Assembly (NCBI GenBank): GCA_900538305.1 | Contig: UPXY01000029.1 | Coordinates: forward strand, 1-19,063 | Length of the DNA stretch: 19,063 nt | Direction: 5' to 3' | Source of the DNA: an uncultured Collinsella sp. | Lineage (GTDB): Bacteria; Actinomycetota; Coriobacteriia; Coriobacteriales; Coriobacteriaceae | The notes under the pieces: model-generated | What the model was told of the DNA's origin: nothing | The model's input: the letters and a program-made list of their open reading frames with translations, nothing else | Databases searched by the model: none | Program-made: the position numbers and the translations under genes | Part shown: piece by piece, positions 1 to 7,045 of the stretch | Layout of the letters: every line of letters starts with the position of its first letter | Numbering within the stretch: the first letter of the stretch is position 1

Positions 1-26
1 GGGCAGTTTCGGTGCCGCTTCTTCCG

Positions 27-61
27 CCGCCCAGCCAATAACCCCCGTCCCCAATGGCGGG
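27..61. repeat. Dispersed GGGGACGGGGGTTATTGGCTGG-type repeat, copy 1
   Basis: A 35-base unit whose core reads CCAATAACCCCCGTCCCC. Its exact reverse complement recurs at 15291-15325, and the core also forms the right arm of the long palindrome at 4725-4783. It lies about 70 bases before the promoter-like stretch of the SPFH gene and is in no credible reading frame. The bases around it (61-110, with further GGGGTCGCCCCC-like sequence) look like degraded continuations. It is probably a non-autonomous intergenic palindrome of REP type; that class assignment is inference, while the identity of the copies is seen directly. Confidence 0.85.
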
Positions 62-132
62 ACTCCCATGAGCGGAGCTCAATGACGGGGTCGCCCCCAT
101 GTCAGACCGTTCACCGATTCGGCGAACGGTTG

Positions 133-169
133 TTGACATGATAGTAATGTGATATCACAATGGCATCAT
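133..169 (+). promoter_or_regulatory. Candidate promoter with overlapping palindromic operator for the SPFH gene
   Basis: TTGACA at 133-138 matches the -35 consensus. CACAAT at 156-161, 17 bases downstream, is a fair -10. A perfect 12-base palindrome, TGTGATATCACA (148-159), sits between and over these elements. It is flanked symmetrically by ATGAT (138-142) and ATCAT (165-169), equidistant from its centre. This is the layout of a repressor operator on a sigma-70-type promoter. The regulator is unknown; the ribbon-helix-helix protein encoded downstream is one candidate. The transcript would have a leader of about 100 bases before the ATG at 273. Confidence 0.5.
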
Positions 170-272
170 CAAGCAAGCACGGAAGCTTGATCGGGGAGCT
201 GCCCCCCCCCGAAGGAAACCGGGGCACCGCCGACGCGGGAATGCACGCCGGCGCATCTCGAAAGGAACCGCA

Positions 273-1307
273 ATGAGCGTAGAGAAGAAGATCAAAGCCG
301 CATCGGGTTGGGGCATGCTCGTCGCGTGCATCGCGGCGTTCATCGTCATCATCGCTGCATTCGTCCTCAGTATCATCAGTCTCGTGAACACCGATGAAGC
401 CGGCCTGCCCATGAACCCCCTCGCGGGTTGGGGACTCGGCCTCAGCATCGCCGCGTTCTGCCTGATCTGGATCCCCGTCTCCGGCTTCTTCACCCTGCAG
501 CCCGGCCAAGCGCGCGTGTGCATCCTCTTCGGCGACTACAAGGGCACCGTGCGCGACGAGGGCTTCCGTTGGGCGAACCCGTTCTATAGCCGTTCCATGG
601 GCAGCAGCTCCTCCGCCGAGGATGCTACTGCCGAAGTGCTCAGCAAGTCCGGCCTTTCGCTGGGCAAGCAAATCTCTGCCGCGTCCAAGGCGGCGAGCGG
701 CCTCTCCACCAAGATCTCCGTCCGCGCCCGCACCTTGAACGGCGAAATCTTGAAGGTGAACGACAAGATGGGCAACCCCATCGAGATCGCCAACGTCGTG
801 GTGTGGCACGTGGCCGACACTGCCAAAGCGCTCTTCGACGTAGATAACTACGAGCAGTTCGTGGCCACGCAGGCCGAGACGGCGCTCCGCCACGTGGCGA
901 GCATCTACGCGTACGACCACGCGGAAGACAGCTCGGACTCCATGGACGCCATCACGCTGCGCTCGAACATCGAGGACGTCTCGACCGCGCTCAAGCACGA
1001 GCTCACGCAGCGCCTCGCGCCCGCCGGAATCGCCGTGGACGACGCGCGTCTCACGCACCTCGCCTACGCGCCCGAGATCGCTCAGGCGATGCTCCGCCGC
1101 CAGCAAGCAGAAGCCGTCATCGCTGCGCGCAAGAAGATCGTCGAGGGCGCCGTCACCATGGTCGAGATGGCTGTGGATGAGCTCGGCCAGCACGGCAAAA
1201 TCGAGCTTGACGAGGAGCGCAAGGCGCAGATGGCATCGAACCTCATGGTGGTGCTCTGCGGCGAGAGCGAAGCGAAGCCCATCGTGAATACAGGATCTCT
1301 TTACTAG
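273..1307 (+). CDS. SPFH/band-7 (stomatin/prohibitin-like) membrane protein
   Basis: A 344-aa membrane-anchored SPFH protein. Family members oligomerise as scaffolds of membrane microdomains or act beside membrane proteases. Two hydrophobic helices (about residues 16-38 and 52-73) precede the band-7 domain, which opens with LQPGQARVCILFGDYKGTV (75-93) and continues with the typical LNGEILKVNDKMGNPIEIA stretch (155-173). The C-terminal third is a charged helix rich in RRQQAEAVIAARKK, as expected for SPFH coiled coils. The ATG at 273 is preceded by AAAGGAA at good spacing. Odd point: about 35 Ser/Ala-rich residues (107-146) sit between NPFYSR and KISVRAR, where relatives I know run straight on. 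A ribbon-helix-helix gene follows, a pairing I recall from other actinobacteria (memory, not checked). The function of this copy is not known. Confidence 0.88.
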   Translation: MSVEKKIKAASGWGMLVACIAAFIVIIAAFVLSIISLVNTDEAGLPMNPLAGWGLGLSIAAFCLIWIPVSGFFTLQPGQARVCILFGDYKGTVRDEGFRWANPFYSRSMGSSSSAEDATAEVLSKSGLSLGKQISAASKAASGLSTKISVRARTLNGEILKVNDKMGNPIEIANVVVWHVADTAKALFDVDNYEQFVATQAETALRHVASIYAYDHAEDSSDSMDAITLRSNIEDVSTALKHELTQRLAPAGIAVDDARLTHLAYAPEIAQAMLRRQQAEAVIAARKKIVEGAVTMVEMAVDELGQHGKIELDEERKAQMASNLMVVLCGESEAKPIVNTGSLY

Positions 1308-1368
1308 TCTCTAGGGCTGGATGGCAGTGAGCCGGAGGAGAAAACTTCCGGCCCACGCCTCCAAAAGA

Positions 1369-1395
1369 TGACAGTTTCCTCCGGGGAAACTGTCA
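1369..1395. repeat. TGACAGTTTCC palindrome
   Basis: Perfect 11-base arms, TGACAGTTTCC and GGAAACTGTCA, around a 5-base centre. The left half recurs at 9913-9923 in a tandem element. It lies between the SPFH gene and the small DNA-binding protein gene and contains an in-frame ATG (1368) that should not be taken as that gene's start. It has no T-run after the stem, so it is not a classical terminator. It is most simply a dispersed intergenic palindrome. Confidence 0.8.
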
Positions 1396-1424
1396 CGCCC
1401 GACTCTCAGCAGCAGGTGACCACC

Positions 1425-1610
1425 ATGGCACGCAAGCAATATCCACTTCGCATCGACCCCGAGATCTGGAAGGCTATCCAACGCTGGGCAGATGACGAGA
1501 TGCGCAGCGCGAATAGCCAGGTGGAGTGGATTCTGCGCGATGCCCTGAAGCGCGCCGGTCGCCTGCCGAAGCAGAGCAAGCAATCTTCCGAAAACGAGAA
1601 GAATAGCTGA
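1425..1610 (+). CDS. Small Arc/MetJ-type ribbon-helix-helix DNA-binding protein
   Basis: A 61-aa basic protein. RKQYPLRIDPEIWKAIQRWA matches the short beta strand plus first helix of Arc-type ribbon-helix-helix repressors, and MRSANSQVEWILRDALKRAG the second helix. Such proteins bind operators as dimers through the strand. The ATG at 1425 follows AGCAGGTGACCACC, a usable ribosome site. An upstream in-frame ATG at 1368 would add 19 residues coded by the palindrome at 1369-1395, so I reject it. It lies about 115 bases after the SPFH gene in the same direction and may be co-transcribed. No toxin gene is adjacent, so a toxin-antitoxin role is not supported; autoregulation or control of the SPFH gene is the plausible job. 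Confidence 0.8.
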   Translation: MARKQYPLRIDPEIWKAIQRWADDEMRSANSQVEWILRDALKRAGRLPKQSKQSSENEKNS

Positions 1611-1646
1611 CAGGTTAGTTGCATCGCCCCCACCATGCTCCGCTAT

Positions 1647-1705
1647 ATCGACGTTTTTCGACAGAATTGGTCTTCCAGGCTGAAAATCTGTCGAAAACAG
1701 TCGAT
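1647..1705. repeat. Imperfect inverted repeat with TTTTTCGACAG / CTGTCGAAAA arms
   Basis: Arms at 1647-1664 and 1688-1705 are 18 bases each, complementary except at two positions, around a 23-base loop. It lies between the ribbon-helix-helix gene and the ABC ATPase gene. The arm motif TTTTTCGACA also occurs in the CCCCAGGGG repeat at 19011-19050, so it may be a related element. It could alternatively be a weak terminator or a leader hairpin for the ABC operon; there is no T-run directly after the right arm. Confidence 0.6.
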
Positions 1706-1776
1706 GCCGTGAGAGAGGGTTGCTCGTAAAAGGCAGCCTGTCTGGTTTCTATCATTCCCCCGAAGGAGCCATCATC

Positions 1777-2547
1777 ATGGTCGAAGCCATTCTCGACATC
1801 TCCCATTACCAGAAGCGCTATGGCGACACCATCGCCGTACGCGACCTCTCCCTCACCGTGGAACCCGGTGACATCTATGGATTCATCGGCCACAACGGCG
1901 CCGGCAAGACCACGCTCATCCGCTCAATCGTGGGCGTGCAGCCGTTCAACCAGGGCAGCATCCACGTCGCCGGCATCGACATCACAGCCGACCCCGTCGC
2001 TGCGAAGCGCCTCATCGCCTATGTGCCGGACAACCCCGACGTCTACGAGTTCATGACCGGCCTTCAGTACCTCACGTTCATCGCGGATATCTTTGAGGTG
2101 CCCGCCCACGACCGCCAGACACGCATCGAATCGCTCGCCGGTCGCCTCGAGCTCACTGATGCGCTCGCGAGCCCCATCGCAAGTTACAGCCACGGCATGC
2201 GGCAGAAGCTCGTCGTGATTGGCGCGCTTTTGCACGAGCCCAAGCTCCTCGTACTCGACGAGCCCTTCGTCGGCCTTGACCCGCTCGCATCCCACGAGCT
2301 CAAGACCATGCTGCACGAGCTGGCAGAGCGCGGCGGCGCAGTCTTCTTCTCCTCGCATGTGCTCGAGGTGGTCGAAAAACTCTGCAACAAGGTCGCCATC
2401 ATCCGCAAAGGCGAAATCGTCGCCGCAGGAACAACCGACGAGGTGCGCGGTGACGACACCCTCGAAGAGGTCTTCCTCGAGCTTGCTGAAGAAGCCGATC
2501 GCACCGGTGCCAACCCGGCACCTTCCACCAGCAGCGAGCAACGCTAG
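1777..2547 (+). CDS. ABC transporter ATP-binding protein (NatA/YtrB-type)
   Basis: A 256-aa nucleotide-binding subunit that would power the membrane protein encoded next. Walker A is GHNGAGKTT (38-46), the signature is SYSHGMRQK (136-144), Walker B is LLVLDEP (157-163) with FVGLDP as D-loop, and the H-loop is SSH (192-194). The Q-loop position reads YVPDNPDVYEFMTG, the glutamine-less form common in ABC-2/NatA-like exporter ATPases. The ATG at 1777 follows GAAGGAGCC; an in-frame TTG at 1720 has no comparable site. The stop is 9 bases before the permease start, so the two form an operon. The substrate cannot be read from sequence; the family handles drugs, sodium or envelope stress. Confidence 0.92.
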   Translation: MVEAILDISHYQKRYGDTIAVRDLSLTVEPGDIYGFIGHNGAGKTTLIRSIVGVQPFNQGSIHVAGIDITADPVAAKRLIAYVPDNPDVYEFMTGLQYLTFIADIFEVPAHDRQTRIESLAGRLELTDALASPIASYSHGMRQKLVVIGALLHEPKLLVLDEPFVGLDPLASHELKTMLHELAERGGAVFFSSHVLEVVEKLCNKVAIIRKGEIVAAGTTDEVRGDDTLEEVFLELAEEADRTGANPAPSTSSEQR

Positions 2548-2556
2548 GAGGCTGTC

Positions 2557-4209
2557 ATGCGAAGTTTCCTCATCTTGATGCGGGTGCAGCTCCATGCGCT
2601 CGCATGCTCGCTCATGCCGCACAAGCGCCGCTTCAGCACCGCGCTCACCGTACTCGCCGGCATCGCCCTCGTCGGCCTTGCAGCGCTTTATCTGGTACTT
2701 CTTGGCATCACGCTCATAAGCTTCGGCCTCGAGGCGGCCATCCCCGCCTTCGCCGTCGCGCTCAGCGCCCTCGCCGGCGTCCTCTTTACGTTCCTTAAGG
2801 CGAACGGCACACTCTTCGGCCTGGCGGATTTCGACCTCGTCATGTCGCTGCCCGTGCCGCGCCGCACCGTGGTGGCTTCGCGCGTGACGGCGCTCTATGC
2901 GAGCGCCACGCTCATAGGAGCCATCGCCTCAGTGCCACTCTGGGCGGTCTACCTTGTGTTTGCCTCGTTCTCTCCCTGGGCTGTCGTGTGCGCGGTGTTG
3001 AGCGTCCTGCTCGCGCCCGCCATCCCCACGGCGCTCGCGACGTTCCTCGCGTTTGGCGTGAGCGCGCTTGCCTCGCGCTTCCGCCATACGAACCTCGTGT
3101 ACATCGTCATCTCGCTTATCGCATTCACGGCGATCATGGTCGTAGTGTATGGATACTCGTTCAGCGCGGGCGCAAACAAGGGCGATGCCTCGGCGGAGCA
3201 GCTTGCAGGCGGACTTGCTGCGATAAGCGGGCTTTTGAACCTCGGATGGCCGCCCGCCAGCTGGATGGGAAGCGCCGTGGTCGAAGGCTCGGTGCTGGGG
3301 CTGGGAGCGTTCACTGCCGCCTCTATCGCCGTACCCGCGCTGGCGCTCGAGATCATGCAGCGCAACTACCTCGCCATCAACGCGGCGCTCACCGCCCGCG
3401 TGCGCGCCCGAGCCCTCACCACAGGCGAACTTCGCGCCCGCACCGAGCGCGCCGGCACCCCGTTCAAAGCGCTTGTGCTCAAAGAGTACCGCACGCTGCT
3501 AGGCATCCCCTCATATGCGTTCAACTGCCTGTTCGGCTATCTGTTCATGCTCGTCATCGCCGTTGCGCTCAGCGTCATTGGCCTCAAAGAAATCCTGCTC
3601 TCCGGCGCGGTAGACGGCGTGGAAATCGGCGCTGCGGAATACGACGCCATCGCGGGCTTCGCGGTGAACCTCCTTCCCTGGTTCTTCGTCTTCTGCGCGA
3701 TCATGTGTCCGAGCGCCGCGTGCTCCATCTCCATCGAGGGCAAGAGCTCGTGGATCTGCGCGACTGCCCCGCTACCCCAGCGCGTGATCCTTGGCGCCAA
3801 GCTCGCGTCGAACGCCGTGCCCGTCGCTGCCACCATTGCGGTGAGCGCGCTCGTGCTCTTCGCGAGCGGGCAGGTCGACGCTCTTGGTGCCGCCTGCGTG
3901 CTCATCACCGGTTTCGGCGGGTTCTTCCTCATGGTGAACATCGGCCTCTCAAGCGACGTCCGCAAGCCCAACTTCTCATGGACGACGCCGAACGACGTCG
4001 TGAAGCGTGGCTTCCCCATCATGATCGTCGTGCTCGGCGGCATGGTGCTCGCATTCGGCGGCGGCGCGCTGAGCTTCGTAATCTCGCTCAACCTTGGCGT
4101 CGTGGCGGGAATCGCGTGGAACCTCGGCGTCGGAATCGTGGGCGCGGTGGCAGGCTGGCTCATCTTCCGCCATGCCTGCCGCGTGGCGACCTCATATCTC
4201 ACCAAGTGA
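2557..4209 (+). CDS. ABC transporter permease (ABC-2-like exporter), 550 aa
   Basis: A polytopic membrane protein, roughly a dozen hydrophobic helices, forming the channel for the ATPase encoded just upstream. The first helices lie at about 29-56 and 61-80. They are followed by DLVMSLPVPRRTVVASRV (93-110), the coupling-type segment typical of ABC-2 exporters, where LP-x-RR precedes a long helix. A second such segment, WICATAPLPQRVILGAKL, lies in the C-terminal half, so the protein looks like two repeated halves in one chain. The ATG at 2557 has a strong TAGGAGG site. It is encoded directly after the ATPase with a 9-base gap. Cargo unknown; no substrate-specific accessory gene is adjacent. Confidence 0.88.
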   Translation: MRSFLILMRVQLHALACSLMPHKRRFSTALTVLAGIALVGLAALYLVLLGITLISFGLEAAIPAFAVALSALAGVLFTFLKANGTLFGLADFDLVMSLPVPRRTVVASRVTALYASATLIGAIASVPLWAVYLVFASFSPWAVVCAVLSVLLAPAIPTALATFLAFGVSALASRFRHTNLVYIVISLIAFTAIMVVVYGYSFSAGANKGDASAEQLAGGLAAISGLLNLGWPPASWMGSAVVEGSVLGLGAFTAASIAVPALALEIMQRNYLAINAALTARVRARALTTGELRARTERAGTPFKALVLKEYRTLLGIPSYAFNCLFGYLFMLVIAVALSVIGLKEILLSGAVDGVEIGAAEYDAIAGFAVNLLPWFFVFCAIMCPSAACSISIEGKSSWICATAPLPQRVILGAKLASNAVPVAATIAVSALVLFASGQVDALGAACVLITGFGGFFLMVNIGLSSDVRKPNFSWTTPNDVVKRGFPIMIVVLGGMVLAFGGGALSFVISLNLGVVAGIAWNLGVGIVGAVAGWLIFRHACRVATSYLTK

Positions 4210-4395
4210 TAACACCCAACCTGATTGAAGCGTATTACCTGCTCCCCGGTGGAAATTGAGCTCATGTGTTCGGCATGGAGGATGCATAGCGGGCGCGGCG
4301 CGTGGTACATACCTAGTGGCATTCGATACACGACCGTCGGGCTCGAACGCCACGGCGCACACCGCGCCCGGCAACGCAGAAGAGGAGCATATCGT

Positions 4396-4611
4396 ATGCA
4401 CACGTCCAAGCAGACTACCGCGAGCACGCCCAAGCGCCGCCGAACATGCGGCAGCATCACCTCGCTGCGCACGCCACGCAAGCGCTCCGAAGATCAACGC
4501 ACCAACCTGCGTCGTGCCTACCAAGCGTTCATGCGCAAGCTCGAGGCCGGGGAACCCGTTTCCTCGACGCACCAATCCTGGCCGCGCCGCCCCTACGCCG
4601 CCTCAGCCTAA
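4396..4611 (+). CDS. Small, highly basic hypothetical protein (71 aa)
   Basis: I do not recognise a family. The 71-aa product is strongly basic: an N-terminal KRRR cluster, then a predicted helix SEDQRTNLRRAYQAFMRKLE, then a Pro/Ser/Arg tail. There is no membrane segment, signal peptide or cysteine motif (one Cys). The ATG at 4396 follows AGAGGAGCATATCGT, a good ribosome site; the same frame runs upstream without one. It lies 187 bases after the ABC permease, with its own terminator about 50 bases downstream, which supports an expressed unit. The 4210-4395 gap shows no clear promoter or RNA gene. A nucleic-acid-binding role is a guess from charge only; it could be a chance ORF in GC-rich DNA. 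Confidence 0.45.
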   Translation: MHTSKQTTASTPKRRRTCGSITSLRTPRKRSEDQRTNLRRAYQAFMRKLEAGEPVSSTHQSWPRRPYAASA

Positions 4612-4626
4612 TCGCCTGCCAAAGGC

Positions 4627-4651
4627 GCCAAAGGGGACAGTCCCTTTTGGC
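4627..4651. repeat. GCCAAAGGGGAC palindrome
   Basis: GCCAAAGGGGAC (4627-4638) faces AGTCCCTTTTGGC (4639-4651), a near-perfect 25-base palindrome. It sits 15 bases after the 71-aa ORF and 12 before the terminator stem. The GGGGAC core is shared with the larger elements at 4696-4783 and 4811-4849. Confidence 0.75.
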
Positions 4652-4662
4652 AGATGCAACGA

Positions 4663-4695
4663 AAGCCCGTGCCTCTCCCCGGCACGGGCTTTTTT
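4663..4695 (+). terminator. Intrinsic terminator
   Basis: An 11-base perfect stem AAGCCCGTGCC / GGCACGGGCTT (4663-4673, 4681-4691) with a 7-base loop, running into six T residues (4690-4695). It is oriented to end + strand transcripts from the ABC exporter and 71-aa ORF. Confidence 0.9.
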
Positions 4696-4783
4696 CACCA
4701 GCCAAAGGGGACGGAGGTCACCAGCCAAAGGGGACGGGGGTTATTGGCTGGTGCGGTCAGCCAATAACCCCCGTCCCCAATGG
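4696..4783. repeat. Compound repeat: tandem CACCAGCCAAAGGGGACGG plus 26-base-arm palindrome
   Basis: A 19-base direct repeat occurs at 4696-4714 and 4719-4737. The second copy opens a long palindrome with 26-base arms at 4725-4750 and 4758-4783, a 7-base loop and two mismatches. The right arm carries the same CCAATAACCCCCGTCCCC core as 27-61 and, inverted, 15291-15325. It lies between the terminator at 4663-4695 and the 3' end of the BceB-like gene, at a convergent junction. Best read as an intergenic REP-like element. Confidence 0.85.
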
Positions 4784-4810
4784 TTGCAATGGTTGGTCGT
4801 GTCGACGCCT

Positions 4811-4849
4811 GTCCCAAATGTCATGACATTGGGGACTGCCCCAATGTCA
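4811..4849. repeat. Three-armed alternating palindrome over the end of the BceB-like gene
   Basis: GTCCCAAATGTCA (4811-4823) pairs with TGACATTGGGGAC (4824-4836) with one mismatch. The middle arm TGACATTGGGG (4824-4834) also pairs perfectly with CCCCAATGTCA (4839-4849). Only one hairpin can form at a time. The outer arm contains the stop codon of the permease gene (4847-4849, - strand), so the element begins within the coding region. No T-run is present. Confidence 0.75.
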
Positions 4850-7045
4850 GAGGGAGCGGCGGGTGAGGGTTGCGTCGTGGACGATGCCCTTGCTCATGAG
4901 GTAGGTCACGAAGAAGTACCCGCCATAGGCCACCACGAAGATGAGCGCCGTGAAGCCCACTGCCCCACCAATTGAGAAGCCGCCGAAGAGCTCGACGAGG
5001 TCGATGATTACCGAAAGTGCCACGCACGAGTGCGCGATGCCCAGCACGAGCGGGAACACGAAGAACACCGTCTGCTGCGCGAGCACGGAATGCGCGATGT
5101 CGCGCCGCTCGGTGCCCAGCTCGGAGAGGATGCGGAAATTCCCGCTCGCATCGGCCACGCCCGAAAGCTGCTGGATCGTGAGGATCGCAGCGCACGCCAC
5201 CACAAGCACGAATCCGATGTAGATGGCGAGGTAGGAGATGAGGCCGTTCATGGAATCCACGCTCTCGTACGTCGTGGTGCGCGTGGCCTCCATGCCCCAC
5301 AGCGCCACGATCGAGCCGTCGCTATCCGTGAGGTCGCCGTAGCGGCGATACGCGTCCACATAGGCGTCGCCCTCTTCGGTCGAGACACCCTCGGCATAGT
5401 CGCCCAGGAAGTAACCGTAGTAGAGCGGCAGCCCCGCCTCGTCCACAAGCTCATCGGGCACCACGACGAAGCCGGAGTTCATACCGAACATCGCGTTCTG
5501 GAACACACTCGCCTCGTAATCGACCGCATCGGCAGCCGGATAGAGCTCGCGCCCAGCAATATCGATCGTCACGCCCTTCGCCATGGCGGCGTTGTAGACA
5601 TCGTTCACCGTCGCACCCATGTCGGACGTGATGAGGTAACCGTCCTCACCAAGGTCGATCTCATCGAACCCGCGGAACCGCAGGTAGCGATTGTAGTCGC
5701 TCTCCTTCATGATACCGAGCCCAAAGCTCGTCATGTCGGCCGTCTCCGTGCCCGCAGGCAGCGGCATGTCCACCGCTTCGCAGAGGGCATTGAGCGTCAC
5801 AAGCGGTACGCTCTCCCCCAGCGGCGTGGAGTCGTACACATCAACCTGAACGGAGCGACCGATAATCGATGCCAGGTCGAACGGGCGCGCGTCTGCGCTA
5901 TCGGGGTCAACAGTATCAAGTGCGCTCGCCTTGAGCACGTCGACTGGCTCGCGCGTCACGGCGTACCGCGTACCCGAGCCGTTCTGCTCGCTCGACGCGT
6001 TCAGCTCCGCCGCAGACTGCTCGCCGATATATGTGATGATGCGCGAATAATCCGCCGGCGTACCGTGCTCAACGTTCTCGTTCATCACGCCGGCAAGCGA
6101 CATACCCGTCGTGACCGACGTGATGGCCAGGAACAGGATCATCGCAATCATGGCCATCGAGAAGCTCACGGTGTTCACCTTGGCCGCAAGCTGGCGAAGC
6201 GTCACCATGTTGAGGCCGCGCCAATAGAGTCCGCGTGCCGCCTGGAGCGCCTTGAGCAAAAAGCCTGAGAGACCGAAGAAGAACAGAATCGTGCCTACCA
6301 CGACGGTGACGGTCGTGATGAGGAAGTTCGTCATGCCGTCCGGCGAGCCGTCGTAGGGCAAGCCGTCGTGCAGAAGCCGCGCATAGGCAATGCCGATAGC
6401 AGCCGCGCCCACCACGAAGACCACGGCGGAAAGCCACGGGTTGCGCACGTGCACCGTCTCGTTTTTGCGGCTAGCACTCATGAGGTCGATAATCTTCGCC
6501 CGCGCCACCACGCGCAGGTTGAAGACGAGCGTCACGAGGAAGATCGCCACGAGGCAACCGACGGTGAGCATGAAGGCACCCAGCGAGAAGAAGAAGTGGA
6601 AGTCCGCGATCTGCGTCTTGAAAATACTCGCGGTGAAAAACACCATAAGCCAGGAAAGCCCCAAGCCGAGCACTACGCCCAGCACGAGAGCGGCGAGCGA
6701 CACGAAGAACGTCTCCATGGCCATGATGCGCGCCACCTGCCAGCGGCTCATACCGAGTACCTGGTACAGGCCGAATTCCTTCTTGCGGCGCTTCATGATG
6801 AAGTTGTTCGCGTACACCATGAGAAAGCCCATCACGAAGCCCAAAAAGACCGTGAGCCAAGAGATGACACCGCCGAGGGTCTCGCCCATGCCCGCGTTCT
6901 GCGCGGTAACGCCCGCGATGTCCACTTGGACGGAGATGGTATTGAACGCGTAGAACACCGTGACGGCCAACGTGAGCGTGAGCAGATAGACGAGGTAGTC
7001 CTTGCCCGCACGCCGCACGTTTCCGAGCGCTATCTTACAGAGCAT
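4847..7045 (-). CDS. BceB-like FtsX-family ABC permease
   Basis: A 732-aa membrane subunit of a peptide-resistance-type ABC system. About seven hydrophobic helices (near 17-37, 57-77, 109-130, 152-175, 205-222, 237-262, 290-312) are followed by an extracytoplasmic domain of roughly 310 residues. Three further helices follow (near 630-650, 675-700, 705-725). Ten helices with a large domain between 7 and 8 is the BceB/VraG layout; MacB has four. In this family the system frees lipid II-cycle intermediates from antimicrobial peptides and signals to a partner kinase. The ATG at 7045 follows GGAGGG. It overlaps the end of the ATPase gene by 11 bases, indicating translational coupling. No BceRS genes adjoin it; the nearest kinases lie 6-9 kb away. 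Confidence 0.88.
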   Translation of the reverse strand: MLCKIALGNVRRAGKDYLVYLLTLTLAVTVFYAFNTISVQVDIAGVTAQNAGMGETLGGVISWLTVFLGFVMGFLMVYANNFIMKRRKKEFGLYQVLGMSRWQVARIMAMETFFVSLAALVLGVVLGLGLSWLMVFFTASIFKTQIADFHFFFSLGAFMLTVGCLVAIFLVTLVFNLRVVARAKIIDLMSASRKNETVHVRNPWLSAVVFVVGAAAIGIAYARLLHDGLPYDGSPDGMTNFLITTVTVVVGTILFFFGLSGFLLKALQAARGLYWRGLNMVTLRQLAAKVNTVSFSMAMIAMILFLAITSVTTGMSLAGVMNENVEHGTPADYSRIITYIGEQSAAELNASSEQNGSGTRYAVTREPVDVLKASALDTVDPDSADARPFDLASIIGRSVQVDVYDSTPLGESVPLVTLNALCEAVDMPLPAGTETADMTSFGLGIMKESDYNRYLRFRGFDEIDLGEDGYLITSDMGATVNDVYNAAMAKGVTIDIAGRELYPAADAVDYEASVFQNAMFGMNSGFVVVPDELVDEAGLPLYYGYFLGDYAEGVSTEEGDAYVDAYRRYGDLTDSDGSIVALWGMEATRTTTYESVDSMNGLISYLAIYIGFVLVVACAAILTIQQLSGVADASGNFRILSELGTERRDIAHSVLAQQTVFFVFPLVLGIAHSCVALSVIIDLVELFGGFSIGGAVGFTALIFVVAYGGYFFVTYLMSKGIVHDATLTRRSL

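Noticed and set aside
111..1193. Long open frame (about 360 aa) antisense to the SPFH gene
   Set aside because: His/Arg/Val/Glu-rich composition typical of GC-rich shadow frames; the opposite strand codes a recognisable SPFH protein.
1425..1610. Antitoxin of a toxin-antitoxin pair
   Set aside because: Neighbouring genes are an SPFH protein and an ABC exporter; no small toxin gene lies on either side.
2988..4259. 423-aa + strand frame overlapping the ABC permease
   Set aside because: Arg/His/Ala-rich shadow in another frame; the permease frame has clear membrane helices and a strong ribosome site.
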